DNA of 64,000 nucleotides, from NCBI RefSeq assembly GCF_001294625.1, contig NZ_CP012677.1, forward strand, positions 372,001 to 436,000, given 5' to 3'. Source of the DNA: Arthrobacter alpinus (GTDB lineage Bacteria > Actinomycetota > Actinomycetes > Actinomycetales > Micrococcaceae). A model generated the notes under the pieces. That model did no database searches and was not told where the DNA came from. It saw only the letters and a list, made by a program, of their open reading frames with translations. The first letter of the stretch is position 1. Each line of letters opens with the position of its first letter. Position numbers and translations under genes: made by a program. This document shows, piece after piece, positions 1 through 8,827 of this stretch.

Positions 1-600
1 CGCCAGGACCCGGTTCAAGGATGCAGCGCTGAAACGAAACACCGCAGCCATGCCCCGGCCCTCGGGGTGGGCCAGCAACGCCAGTTCAGCGGCAAGTTCG
101 GGAAGCAAATATCCGGGCGCCACCGCTGTGAGGTCACCTCGGAGCAGAAAATGATCCACCGCTGCCGGCAGTGTGCTTTCCAGCAGCGTCAATGCCTGAC
201 CCACCGGTCCTCATGAACGGCGGTGCTGCGTCCACGAGAAATACTGCTGCACCTGATCAGGTGTGGAGGCGAACGCCTGGCCTGCGAGCTGGTGGCCTGC
301 GGAGGCTAGGGCCTGCAAACAAGCTCGGCGCAGGGCGGCTAGGCCCGGCTGTGTAACGTCTGGCACCAAGGCACCAAGGCACCAAGGCACCAAGGCACCG
401 TGGGCAGGGGAGTCTGCGCCAGCCCCGGCGGCAAGCCTGTCGCTCAGGAGCCAGGACTTGACAAGAAATGCCCATTGTTCGGTCCGGCCTAGCGACAGCC
501 AGTCCTCGGCTGTGGCCGCCCAGCGGGAACCAGCGGCGCAGCGGTCCGTACTGCGGGAGATGAGTTTCGCCATGGCCACCAACTCAAGATAAAAGTACAC
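1..600 (-). pseudogene. helicase-associated (XPB/Ssl2-like) protein, 3' part, broken
   Basis: Reading the minus strand leftwards from about 590 gives a segment resembling the middle of actinobacterial helicase C-terminal domain (XPB/Ssl2-like) proteins: an ELVAMAKLI-type helix, then paired W-containing motifs (RWAATAEDW, RTEQWAFLVKSW). An in-frame TGA at 211-213 follows the residues WTQHRRS. The same frame then continues across the stop into a well conserved stretch (TLPAAVDHFLLRGDLTAVAPG, then VFRFSAASLNRVLA) and runs off the left edge. An 8-bp tandem repeat lies inside the frame. The start and N-terminal part are missing here; a matching N-terminal fragment lies at 3170-3497 on the same strand. 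I read this as the decayed distal part of one interrupted gene. The family name is from motif memory, so moderately sure. Confidence 0.55.
362..399. repeat. 8-bp tandem repeat, 4.75 copies
   Basis: The unit GGCACCAA is repeated head to tail at 362, 370, 378 and 386, with a partial fifth copy at 394-399. It lies inside the helicase-associated pseudogene. Eight is not a multiple of three, so each gain or loss of a unit shifts the frame. Slippage here may have contributed to decay of that gene. Confidence 0.9.
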
Positions 601-1279
601 TTGTGCTATATCTATGGCGAGTGCTGTGGTTTTCGACGCTAAATGTCGCACCCCAAACTTTGGGGATCCGTAGTAGACCGGCGGATTGTAACTTTGGTGG
701 TTTGGTGTTGTTCATGCTGGACAGCGGTATCGGTGCGGGAGGCCTTGCCAATGTATGGTTCGGCAAGGACTTGGCTCTGTGTGGTTGTGGAACAGAGGGC
801 ACCGCTACAGACCTCGATGCCAATCCCGCCGTCGAGTTCCAACATCAAAAATAAGGGACAAGTCCGAGGCCGCAGCCGGTGAACGGGTGCCCGAGCTGGT
901 AGATGGTTGTGCCACGTGTTCGTGGTGACCCAGTAACGGTGCAAGGATGTCAAGGCGGCCCAGGCAATGGTGAGAAAAATTCCCTGAGTATGTAGGTTGG
1001 ATTCGGTTGTTGGCCTCGATGGAAACAGCGTGCCCCGACCGCATGCGACGGTGCGGACAGGCGTGACCAACAGCCTAGGCAACCTACACGCATCTTGCGG
1101 GTGTAGCAGACGCCGTGGATATTCGGGGCGATTCCTGCCATGAGGATAATGATGCTCCAGCGTGGGTGCGGGGTGACTTCCCGACGGTATCGTAGGTATT
1201 AGGCTGATCTTTTCAGCCATCCGTGCGCTGTGAGTGGGTGCTCCTGCTTCCCGCCAACCCATGCAAAGGCAATGACGCC
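601..1279. other. non-coding or unrecognised stretch left of the FUSC gene
   Basis: No convincing gene is seen. The open frames here have no family resemblance and overlap one another. The sequence holds a direct repeat AACTTTGG at 656-663 and 690-697 close to the point where helicase homology stops. Such repeats near a junction would fit one end of an inserted element, but I could not prove terminal repeats or a target duplication. The stretch ends in the leader of the FUSC gene. Confidence 0.4.
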
Positions 1280-2224
1280 ATGGTGATTTTTAGCCGTCCC
1301 CAACCGGGGACCCTGCCGACAACGCTCAAGCTCTTAGTGGCCATCATGATTCCGTCCGTCATCGTCAGCGTGCTCGGAGGGGCCTCGGCCAGCATGGGAT
1401 TCGGGCTGGCCATGGGTCTTGGGATGGCGGTTACTCCCGTCAGCAAGCCGCGCCAGGCAGCACTACTGGTGATCGTTGGTGCCGCACTTGGCGGGTTGGC
1501 TTCCTTGGCAGGTTCAACGCCCTGGGCCATCGCCGTACTCATGTTCGTCTCTGCGATCCTCTCTGCAGCAACCAACCAGCGCTCTGCCGGACTGCTCTCG
1601 CTGACTCCCGTCATGGTGATCCTCTTTGGCCCCGGCCCCATCAACCTCCCCTGGTGGTCCGCGGTGCTGTGGATTCTTGCCGGAGGGTTGGCAGGAGCCC
1701 TCATCACCCGGCTACTCAAGTTCCAGGCCCCAACACTTCCCGTTGAAAAACGCACCGCGTTGGAGCATGGCATCGCGGTAGGCCTATTGTGTGCCGCGAT
1801 CATGTACTGGGCCTTGGCCAACAGCATCCCACATGGGTACTGGGTCGCGGTGACCGTCCTGATGGCCCTGCGGCCATTGGCTAATCAGCGGCGCGAGACC
1901 CTCAACGGACGCCTCATCGGCACCTTACTGGGGGCCATTATCGCCTTGCTGGCCGTGTTGTTCCTACCCGTCTGGGGCGCAGTCATAGTGGCTGTACTGT
2001 GCCTGTTCTTCATGGTTTGGTATTCCATGGGAGGTGCATACCTCATGCAAGCTTTGGCTTTGACACCGATGCTGTTGATCTTCGCCTCCCTCGGAGACAT
2101 CGATCGCGGATTCGAGCTAACCTTTGAGCGAGTCATTTTCACGGTGATTGGAATCGCCGCTGCTGTCTTGGTCGCCTTGTTGCTGCGACGCTGGGAATCA
2201 CGGCGCGAGGACCTCTCCGCATAG
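1280..2224 (+). CDS. FUSC family membrane protein (aromatic acid exporter-like)
   Basis: The protein is about 314 residues when started at the ATG at 1280; a GTG at 1223 in frame would add 19 residues of non-membrane sequence. Hydrophobic segments come in two blocks of about four to five helices separated by a charged stretch near residues 155-165 (LPVEKRTALEHG). This matches the FUSC_2 fold of inner-membrane fusaric acid/aromatic acid exporters. The second block contains the family-like pattern HGYWVAVTVLMALRP followed by RRETLNGRLIGTLLGA. The expected job is efflux of aromatic or weak acids across the cytoplasmic membrane; the substrate cannot be read. It sits alone inside the stretch that splits the helicase gene, so it may be transposon cargo. 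Confidence 0.75.
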   Translation: MVIFSRPQPGTLPTTLKLLVAIMIPSVIVSVLGGASASMGFGLAMGLGMAVTPVSKPRQAALLVIVGAALGGLASLAGSTPWAIAVLMFVSAILSAATNQRSAGLLSLTPVMVILFGPGPINLPWWSAVLWILAGGLAGALITRLLKFQAPTLPVEKRTALEHGIAVGLLCAAIMYWALANSIPHGYWVAVTVLMALRPLANQRRETLNGRLIGTLLGAIIALLAVLFLPVWGAVIVAVLCLFFMVWYSMGGAYLMQALALTPMLLIFASLGDIDRGFELTFERVIFTVIGIAAAVLVALLLRRWESRREDLSA

Positions 2225-2255
2225 GCACACAACACCACCCCGCATTTGACTCCCT

Positions 2256-2441
2256 ATGGTGCCGCACCCTAATCTCCGACTCAGCCGCCGTGACACAGAA
2301 ACGGCACGCCGAGCACGCCGAAAAGATCTCTGCCGCAACATCAACGACCGCATTCCCTCAATCACCGAACGTGAAGAACCACGCACCACTGAACCCACAC
2401 GCCGCGGGCGGTGCCTGCGCACCTATGAAGAGGATGAATGA
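2256..2441 (+). pseudogene. possible C-terminal tail of a transposase (TniA/Mu-type)
   Basis: This frame is arginine-rich and ends in LRTYEEDE. Its TGA overlaps the ATG of the following TniB-like remnant by four bases (ATGA at 2438). Transposase/ATPase pairs of this kind commonly overlap in that way, and transposase tails often end in a basic stretch followed by an LRxYxED-like end. No catalytic DDE region is present upstream. The identification rests only on position, overlap and composition, so confidence is low. Confidence 0.25.
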
Positions 2442-3156
2442 TGAACCAGACCTTCATCGTCACCAAAGAACACCGCCGCATCACTGAGTTCGCCAATGCC
2501 GTGAGGAAAGAAAAGACCATTGGAATCTGCCACGGCGAGTATAGGGAAAAGCTTTACGCCCTGGCGAACAGATCCCGAACGGTCTTCTACGCGCCAGAAG
2601 TGCTCTGCCGTCCCAAGATGCTCATGGACGAGATAAACCGATACCAGGTCAGAATCGGTGGATGCATCGACGCGCATATCCACAGGAACGACCACCCCCC
2701 CGCATAATGAACGGCATCACCGGACTGGTCGAGCTACTGATCATTGACGAAGCAGAACGACTCACAACTACAGCCCTGGAACTCCTCCGCGACGAACATG
2801 GCCGGACACACTTAGCTATAATCCTCATTGGACTGCCCGGAATAGACTAACGATTCCGTCACTACCCACAGCTCTACAGCCGTGTCGGATTTTCCCACCG
2901 ATACCGCGCACTCTGTCGTGAAGAACTCCTCTTTGTCCTCGATCGACATTGGAAGCGACTGGGTCGTACGCTCGATGCCGACGACTTCACCGATGCACAA
3001 GCAATCGCAGCGATCGAACGAGTCATGCGCGGCAACTTCCGCGTACTCGAACGACACTTTCCTCAAATTGCCCGCATCCTCAAAATCAACCAACTCGAAA
3101 CCATCACAGACGACATCATCGAAGCCGCCGCGAGTATCCTTGTCATCGGCAACTAA
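2438..3156 (+). pseudogene. TniB-like AAA+ transposition ATPase, broken
   Basis: Three pieces resemble an ATP-binding partner of a DDE transposase. The first (2438-2707) begins TFIVTKEHRRITEFANAVR and ends GGCIDAHIHR. The second begins near 2707 in another frame and carries a Walker B-like VELLIIDEAERL and IILIGLPGID. The third continues after an in-frame TAA at 2848-2850 as RFRHYPQLYSRVGF and runs to a TAA at 3154-3156, ending AAASILVIGN. The Walker A GxxGxGKT loop expected after IGICHG is missing and replaced by EYREKLYALANR. One deletion, one frameshift and one nonsense change make it non-functional. In the intact family this ATPase supports transposition target choice. Confidence 0.7.
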
Positions 3157-3169
3157 CGACAGCGAACGA

Positions 3170-3497
3170 TCACAAAAAAGCCAGCTCACCCAGCTCGGCG
3201 AGAAGGTCCGCAACGGTGAACGGAGTCGCGCCCGGGAGGGTCGAGGCGGTGGCGGCCAGGCCGTGGCAGTCGGGGGCTTGTTCATGCAGGCGCTGCAACG
3301 CCGGGAACACCTGCAGGTGCGGCAGATTTAGCAGCTCCAGGGCGGACTCGGAGCCGGCCCGGCTGGTGGCTCGGGCCGCCAGCGCGGCGAAATCCGGCAC
3401 GGACGGGTCCATCAGCCCGGCCGCTCACCAGCAACTGACGCAGCCGCTGGTCGGTTCGGGCGGCAAGGTGGCCCCTCGAGAGCGCGTGGGTGGACAC
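3170..3497 (-). pseudogene. helicase-associated (XPB/Ssl2-like) protein, 5' part, frameshifted
   Basis: A GTG at 3497 opens with STHALSRGHLAARTDQRLRQLL, which resembles the N-terminus of helicase-associated domain proteins. A one-base frame change near 3415-3425 is then needed to continue as DPSVPDFAALAARATSR and LELLNLPHLQVFPALQRL. The frame ends at a TGA at 3170-3172 after ELGELAFL, exactly where the foreign DNA begins. The C-terminal part resumes at about 590 on the same strand. Together with that part it represents one gene broken by an insertion and a deletion of perhaps a few hundred codons. Confidence 0.6.
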
Positions 3498-3517
3498 GAG
3501 ATTTGGTTACGGCGCCA

Positions 3518-3757
3518 CTAGAGCCTCCGGCGCCGTGCCACAGAATGCAGCACGCTGCCGCCCATCATCAAAAACGCTGCGGGCAGGGCGATCATGGCAA
3601 CCCAGTTGAACCCAGGCCAGGGAGTACCGCCGGCCCATTTGCTGATCAAAACGATGATCAAGGCCACAAGCGCGATCAATGCCAAGGCCATGGCAGCGTA
3701 GTTGAAAAGCTGCCAGAAGCGGTCGCTGGCAGAGAAGGTGGAGGGATGCTGGCTCAT
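3518..3757 (-). CDS. small two-helix membrane protein
   Basis: The product is 79 residues. Two strongly hydrophobic segments are visible at about residues 18-40 (FNYAAMALALIALVALIIVL) and 50-68 (FNWVAMIALPAAFLMMGGSV), with a basic tail RRRRL that suggests the C-terminus is cytoplasmic. The N-terminal SQHPSTFSASDRFWQ is short and polar. I do not recognise a functional family. Proteins of this size and topology are common conserved hypotheticals in Arthrobacter-like genomes. It is divergent from the cold-shock gene, with about 200 bp between them. Confidence 0.6.
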   Translation of the reverse strand: MSQHPSTFSASDRFWQLFNYAAMALALIALVALIIVLISKWAGGTPWPGFNWVAMIALPAAFLMMGGSVLHSVARRRRL

Positions 3758-3958
3758 ACCATAACGCTAACAGGGGACGGGGGCGCCACAAAGCGGCGGG
3801 AAGTTTCACAAACACGCTAACCTTAGAGGTAAATGACCAGCACGCCATGTGCCTGAGAAGTACCTGCCGCCCCTTTCACAGCGCACCGGTACGGCGAGTA
3901 TTGCTCGCGCAGGGCGCAGGCGTGGTTCCGCACTGATGAAACAGACGAGGTAACGCAA

Positions 3959-4339
3959 GTGCCGATCGGCAAAGTTAAGTGGTACGACAACGAAAAAGGC
4001 TTCGGCATTTTGACTGCCGACGACGGTCGTGAAGTTTTCCTGCGCGCCAACGCGCTGGCGGCTGACACCGGGGAAATCAAGCCCGGCATGCGCATGGAGT
4101 TCGGTGTCGCGGATGGCCGCAAGGGCGCCCAAGCCATGGCCGCAAAGATCTTGGACCGCAGCCCCTCAGTGGCCAAGGCCAAACGGATGCCCGCCCGGGA
4201 CCTGGCACCCATTGTGCAGGACGTGGTGTCCTTGCTGGAACACTCCATAGGCTCACTGACCAACGGCAAATACCCGGATGGTGACGCGAGCAAGATTGCC
4301 GCCGCGTTGCGCAAGGTCGCCGACAACTTCGACGCATAA
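3959..4339 (+). CDS. cold-shock domain protein with C-terminal extension
   Basis: The 126-residue product starts at GTG 3959, seven bases after a GAGG ribosome-binding site. Residues 1-65 form a cold-shock OB fold: GKVKWYDNEKGFGIL carries the RNP1-type aromatic motif and DGREVFLRANAL replaces the usual RNP2 VFVH with VFLR. It should bind single-stranded RNA or DNA. The extra 60 residues (KRMPARDLAPIVQDVVSLLE onward) are helical and absent from CspA-type proteins of about 67 residues; such extended forms are known in actinobacteria. It is followed two bases later by the DUF3027 gene, so the two are probably co-transcribed. Confidence 0.9.
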   Translation: MPIGKVKWYDNEKGFGILTADDGREVFLRANALAADTGEIKPGMRMEFGVADGRKGAQAMAAKILDRSPSVAKAKRMPARDLAPIVQDVVSLLEHSIGSLTNGKYPDGDASKIAAALRKVADNFDA

Positions 4340-4341
4340 CG

Positions 4342-4809
4342 GTGCCCACGATGACCGAACTTCCCACGGAACCTGCCACTTCAAGCGAGAAGGTGGCAGG
4401 TCTCGCGCCGCGCCCGGGCGTGCCCGTCTGGCGGGTGGGCAAGCCTGACGCTTTCCTGGCCGACGCAACCGCCACGGCACTTGCCGCCGTGCAGGAGATT
4501 GCCACCGACCAGAACATTGGCAAGCATGTGGGGGTCCGCAGCGAAGGCGTCAGATGCGTCACGCATCTCTTCGAATGCAAGCTCCCCGGCTATGTGGGAT
4601 GGCAGTGGTTTGCCACCCTCACACGCCTCTCACGCTCTAAGGACGCCACCGTCAACGAGGTGGGCATGCTGCCGACCAATGATTCGGTGCTGGCCCCGCC
4701 GTGGGTCCCGTGGGCTGAGCGCGTGCGCCCCGAAGACGCCGCAGCGGTCGAGCCCGTCGAGGCCGAGTCCGACGTGGTCGAGCCCGTCGAGGCCGAGTCC
4801 GACGACTGA
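4342..4809 (+). CDS. DUF3027 domain protein
   Basis: The 155-residue product begins at a GTG two bases after the cold-shock gene. The core matches DUF3027: HVGVRSEGVRCVTHLFECKL, then PGYVGWQWFATLTR, TVNEVGMLP and PPWVPWAERVRPED. The tryptophan-rich GYxGWxW segment is the family's clearest mark. Function is unknown. The last 20 residues are two copies of the acidic octamer EPVEAESD encoded by a direct DNA repeat. The pairing with a cold-shock gene is typical of actinobacteria and suggests a shared role in RNA or stress biology, but this is inference. Confidence 0.85.
   Translation: MPTMTELPTEPATSSEKVAGLAPRPGVPVWRVGKPDAFLADATATALAAVQEIATDQNIGKHVGVRSEGVRCVTHLFECKLPGYVGWQWFATLTRLSRSKDATVNEVGMLPTNDSVLAPPWVPWAERVRPEDAAAVEPVEAESDVVEPVEAESDD
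4747..4803. repeat. 27-bp direct repeat in the DUF3027 3' end
   Basis: The 27-bp unit at 4747-4773 recurs without mismatch at 4777-4803, with three bases between. It encodes the repeated acidic tail (V)EPVEAESD. A recent duplication in the coding sequence is the simplest explanation. Confidence 0.9.
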
Positions 4810-4848
4810 CCTACCGCCGGCCCGGCCGCGATGAGAACCCAACGCACG

Positions 4849-4886
4849 AAAAAAGGCGACTCCCACAGTTGGGAGTCGCCTTTTTT
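4849..4886. terminator. intrinsic terminator after DUF3027 (bidirectional shape)
   Basis: A perfect 11-bp GC-rich stem (GGCGACTCCCA with TGGGAGTCGCC, four-base loop) is flanked by A6 on the left and T6 on the right, so it can end transcription on either strand. It stands 40 bp after the DUF3027 stop. A near copy lies at 5405-5452. Confidence 0.9.
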
Positions 4887-4945
4887 CGTACGTTCGGGGA
4901 GGACGGCAGATAACAATTGACACTGGCCGCAGCCAAGAACAGTAT

Positions 4946-5356
4946 GTGCACATGGATGAGGCTGCAGTTGACGTGGTGCGGAAATTCTACGAGTCCATTG
5001 CCGAACGTGACATGGACAAAGCGGAGGGCTGTTTCGCCGCAGATGCGCTGTGGCATTTGCCCGGCAAAAGCCCGATTTCCGGTGACCATGTTGGCTGGGC
5101 CGCGATCAGGGACGAATTTCTACTCAAGCTGGCGCCGCTTTCCGGAGGGACCTTCCGGGCGGAGCTGCTCGACGTCGCGGTGGGTGAGCGGTATGTGGTG
5201 GCCATCCAACACGCAACCGGTGCGTTTGGTGGACGAGTCTTGGACATCACCGGGTGCCAGCTCATGCGTGTTGAGGCAGGATTGATACGCGAGGTGCGGG
5301 GGCACTATTCGAACCAGGAGCTGCTCGACTCCTTCTGGGAAGAACCGGCCAACTGA
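4946..5356 (+). CDS. NTF2-like (SnoaL/ketosteroid isomerase-like) protein
   Basis: The product is about 136 residues from GTG 4946; an ATG two codons later is equally possible, and neither has a strong ribosome-binding site. The pattern AAVDVVRKFYESIAERDMD, a tryptophan in ALWHLPG, DHVGWAAIRDEFLLKL and a C-terminal strand ITGCQLMRVEAGLIREVRGHY is that of the SnoaL-like NTF2 superfamily, a cone-shaped barrel that binds small hydrophobic molecules or catalyses isomerisation. The substrate cannot be predicted. The gene sits between two nearly identical terminators and is transcriptionally insulated. Confidence 0.75.
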   Translation: MHMDEAAVDVVRKFYESIAERDMDKAEGCFAADALWHLPGKSPISGDHVGWAAIRDEFLLKLAPLSGGTFRAELLDVAVGERYVVAIQHATGAFGGRVLDITGCQLMRVEAGLIREVRGHYSNQELLDSFWEEPAN

Positions 5357-5404
5357 CGGCCATCTCTGCCGTGAATGGCCCGGGCCGGCCCGATAAGAAC
5401 CCAA

Positions 5405-5452
5405 GCCACGAAAAAGGCGACTCCCAAAGTTGGGAGTCGCCTTTTTTGTGGC
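5405..5452. terminator. intrinsic terminator between NTF2-like gene and serC
   Basis: The stem GGCGACTCCCA/TGGGAGTCGCC with loop AAGT, A5 before and T6 after, is extended outward by GCCAC/GTGGC. It serves the converging NTF2-like gene and serC. Sequence and flanks (GAGAACCCAA versus TAAGAACCCAA) are close to the terminator at 4849-4886. Confidence 0.9.
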
Positions 5453-5464
5453 TTCGAGGGCTGC

Positions 5465-6622
<1,158 letters not shown>

Positions 6623-6814
6623 TTAAGGCGCCAATGGCTGTTGTCAATTCTGCCGTAAACCCGCGAACATCGAAAACGCGGGCCGCATGCTGAAACAATC
6701 CGGCCACTTTTCCGGATTGGTAACAAGGAGGTGTTTTCATCCCTTGTATTAAGCACGGTAACGTAGGGGTAAAGTCCGCCCCGGAATCTCGCTCAACATC
6801 AGGAGGAATCTGCC

Positions 6815-7510
6815 GTGACAGATCTTATCGACACGACGGAAATGTATCTGCGAACCATTCTTGAGTTGGAAGAAGAGAACATTGTTGCCTTGCGTGCGCG
6901 CATCGCAGAACGTTTACATCACTCCGGCCCCACCGTCTCGCAGACCATCGGGCGGATGGAACGCGACGGCCTGGTCATTGTTTCCGGTGACCGCCATCTG
7001 GAACTCACACCGGCGGGGCGCAGCAAGGCTACCCGTGTCATGCGCAAGCACCGGCTGGCAGAGCGTCTACTCTCGGACGTCATTGGCCTGGACTGGGCCT
7101 ATGTTCACGAAGAAGCATGCCGGTGGGAACACGTCATGAGCGAGCGTGTGGAACAACGTTTGTTTGACCTGTTGGGACGCCCCGAGGAATCCCCTTACGG
7201 CAACCCCATCCCCGGGTTGGAAGAACTGGGCGGGCGGGCCGCTCCCGTGTTCGCTGCCGGCCTTGTCACACTCGTCGATGCCATGGCCACCTATTCCCCG
7301 GAGCAATCAGTGACAATTCACCGTTTGTCGGAGCGGATCCAAGTGGAACCGGAGCTGTTGACCCAGCTCGATGAAGGCGGGTTGCGCCCCGGTGCCAAAA
7401 TCTCCCTGGCCCAGGTGGGCGAGTACATTTCGGTCCGGGTGCCCGGAATTGACGGGGCGCTGGAGCTGCCTCCGGAAGTCGCATCCCATGTGTTCGTCTC
7501 TATGGCGTAA
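6815..7510 (+). CDS. DtxR/IdeR-family metal-dependent transcriptional regulator
   Basis: The 231-residue protein starts at GTG 6815, eight bases after a strong AGGAGG. Residues 1-70 are a winged helix-turn-helix (MYLRTILELEEEN, GPTVSQTIGRMERDGLV). Residues 75-140 form the dimerisation and metal-binding domain, with RKHRLAERLLSDVIGLDW, VHEEACRWEHVMSERVE and the CGRPExSPYG-like LLGRPEESPYGNPIPG. The last 70 residues match the SH3-like domain of full-length DtxR/IdeR. It should be an iron(II) or manganese(II)-activated repressor. The canonical C-E-H residues are visible as C106, E109 and H110 by approximate count. Confidence 0.9.
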   Translation: MTDLIDTTEMYLRTILELEEENIVALRARIAERLHHSGPTVSQTIGRMERDGLVIVSGDRHLELTPAGRSKATRVMRKHRLAERLLSDVIGLDWAYVHEEACRWEHVMSERVEQRLFDLLGRPEESPYGNPIPGLEELGGRAAPVFAAGLVTLVDAMATYSPEQSVTIHRLSERIQVEPELLTQLDEGGLRPGAKISLAQVGEYISVRVPGIDGALELPPEVASHVFVSMA

Positions 7511-7639
7511 CCCCTGAATTTTGGCGGGTAGTGGGGTGCCCGAACTGCTTCCATATGTAACGGAATTATTACGACGGGGTCTTTTACCGTATAGTAACAA
7601 GCTGGCGCTGTAACCAAAGCGTTACCACCTTCTGACACT

Positions 7640-7868
7640 GAGCCTTGCCTTCAGGAGATGGATTGATACACGTTCAGGCAAGGACGGGGGAACCATAAAA
7701 CGGCGAACTAAACAGTTCGCCTTGGGGTGAAGCCCGGTCTCGTAACGCACAAATGCTCAAGTCGCAGGCAGTTGCTTGCGCCTGGGGCGCCCGTGTGCAC
7801 AGGGCCCGGGCCGGATCAAAAGTTGCACTCTCTGATCCGAATCCGACAGCTAACTCCGCAGGTGTCCC
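7640..7868 (+). promoter_or_regulatory. cyclic di-AMP riboswitch (ydaO/yuaA type)
   Basis: The leader of the M23 peptidase gene shows the conserved ydaO blocks in order: a CCTTGCC/GGCAAGG stem leading into GGACGGGGGAACCA (about 7681-7695), CTTGGGGTGAA (about 7721-7731), and ATCCGAATCCGACAGCTAAC (about 7835-7856). A short variable hairpin GGCGAACT/AGTTCGCC lies between the first two. The coding start at 7884 is 15 bases after the last conserved block. In actinobacteria this class senses c-di-AMP and controls cell-wall remodelling genes. Confidence 0.9.
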
Positions 7869-7883
7869 AAAGAGAGGTATTTA

Positions 7884-8693
7884 GTGTCAGAGGTTAAGCA
7901 GCACGGACGCCGTCGGGCGACCGAGCCAACTAGTCACGAGCTTGTCCCGTTTGTGGGCAGCCGCCGTGACGCCCTCGCCGCCGAGCGCTCAAGCGCAAGC
8001 TCCCAGGCTGGCCTGAGCCAGTTGCTGCGGGCAGGGCTTGCCAACGGTGCCGGCCAAAAAGTAGGCATAGCACTCGCCGCAACGGGCCTGGCCCTGGCGG
8101 TGACTGTTCCCTCTGCCACTGGCATGTCCCTGGCCAGCACAGACCTTAGCTCGGCGGCCACGGCGGAAATCGTGGTTTCCGCCGGCGCAGACATTCCCAT
8201 TTCCTTCACAACTCCTGCCCTTGGCAGCGTGTTGAACCAGGACGGCCAGCTGCGCGAGACGCTCAAGGTCAAGGCCTCCAACGTCACCGCCCAAGCAGCC
8301 AAAGGCACACTGTCCGCCCCGTTGAAGACTCTCGTGGAGTCCTCGCCGTTTGGTGCCCGCATCAACCCGCTCACCGGCGCGGCCGGCGAAGTGCATACGG
8401 GGCAGGACTTTGCCGTCCAGTGCTCCACAGCCGTCTTTGCCGCAGCCAGCGGCACGGTAACTTTTGCCGGATGGCACTCATACGGTGGCGGCAACAGGGT
8501 GGTCATCGATCATGGCAACGGCCTCTCCACCTCTTACAACCACCTGAGCTCCATTGGTGTCAAGGTTGGACAAAAGCTTCAGCGTGGCGACCAGGTGGCG
8601 CTCAGCGGCACCACAGGCGCCTCCACCGGCTGCCACCTGCACTTTGAGGTAATCGTCGATGACGAGACAGTCGACCCCAAGGGCTGGCTTTAA
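7884..8693 (+). CDS. M23 family metallopeptidase (cell-wall endopeptidase)
   Basis: The 269-residue product starts at GTG 7884 after AGAGAGG. A basic N-terminal tail of about 58 residues precedes one hydrophobic segment (VGIALAATGLALAVTVPSA, residues 60-78) that should act as an export signal or membrane anchor. The C-terminal LytM domain has all zinc ligands: His171 and Asp175 in HTGQDF, and His251 and His253 in HLHFEV. Such enzymes cut peptide cross-links in peptidoglycan outside the membrane. Expression is under a c-di-AMP riboswitch. The next gene, also a wall hydrolase, has its own copy of the same switch. Confidence 0.93.
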   Translation: MSEVKQHGRRRATEPTSHELVPFVGSRRDALAAERSSASSQAGLSQLLRAGLANGAGQKVGIALAATGLALAVTVPSATGMSLASTDLSSAATAEIVVSAGADIPISFTTPALGSVLNQDGQLRETLKVKASNVTAQAAKGTLSAPLKTLVESSPFGARINPLTGAAGEVHTGQDFAVQCSTAVFAAASGTVTFAGWHSYGGGNRVVIDHGNGLSTSYNHLSSIGVKVGQKLQRGDQVALSGTTGASTGCHLHFEVIVDDETVDPKGWL

Positions 8694-8827
8694 TCCCTCC
8701 ACACGGGGAGCCAGGTCACAACTTAGAGACCTGACCGTGACCTGAACGTGACATTGGCAAAAAACTGTTGTACCGTCGTAATCGCGCTTACTTCGAATCA
8801 AGTTGGCGCCCACGAGTAGATTGCTTA

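Larger units (their letters stand above)
620..3165. mobile_element. degenerate insertion splitting the helicase-associated gene
   Basis: The two halves of the helicase-associated gene, in the correct order and orientation on the minus strand, are separated by about 2.5 kb. This holds a FUSC-type transporter gene, a possible transposase tail and a degraded TniB-like ATPase whose stop codon lies about 10-15 bp from the resumed helicase homology. That arrangement fits an old transposon with cargo at its left and transposition genes at its right end. A loose match between TGTGGTTTTCG (about 624) and TGTGATCGTTCG (minus strand, about 3170) could be decayed terminal inverted repeats. Host sequence has also been lost, because the two helicase fragments do not make a full-length protein. 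The boundaries are approximate. Confidence 0.4.

Noticed and set aside
362..399. Short tandem repeat as a CRISPR array
   Set aside because: The units are 8 bp and contiguous, with no spacers and no cas genes nearby.
639..1262. A 207-codon minus-strand frame left of the FUSC gene
   Set aside because: The translation lacks any domain pattern, is rich in Arg/Pro/His, and overlaps other equally open frames.
4849..5452. Twin inverted repeats as the ends of an insertion sequence
   Set aside because: Each is itself a complete terminator with A/T tracts, and the gene between them is not a transposase.
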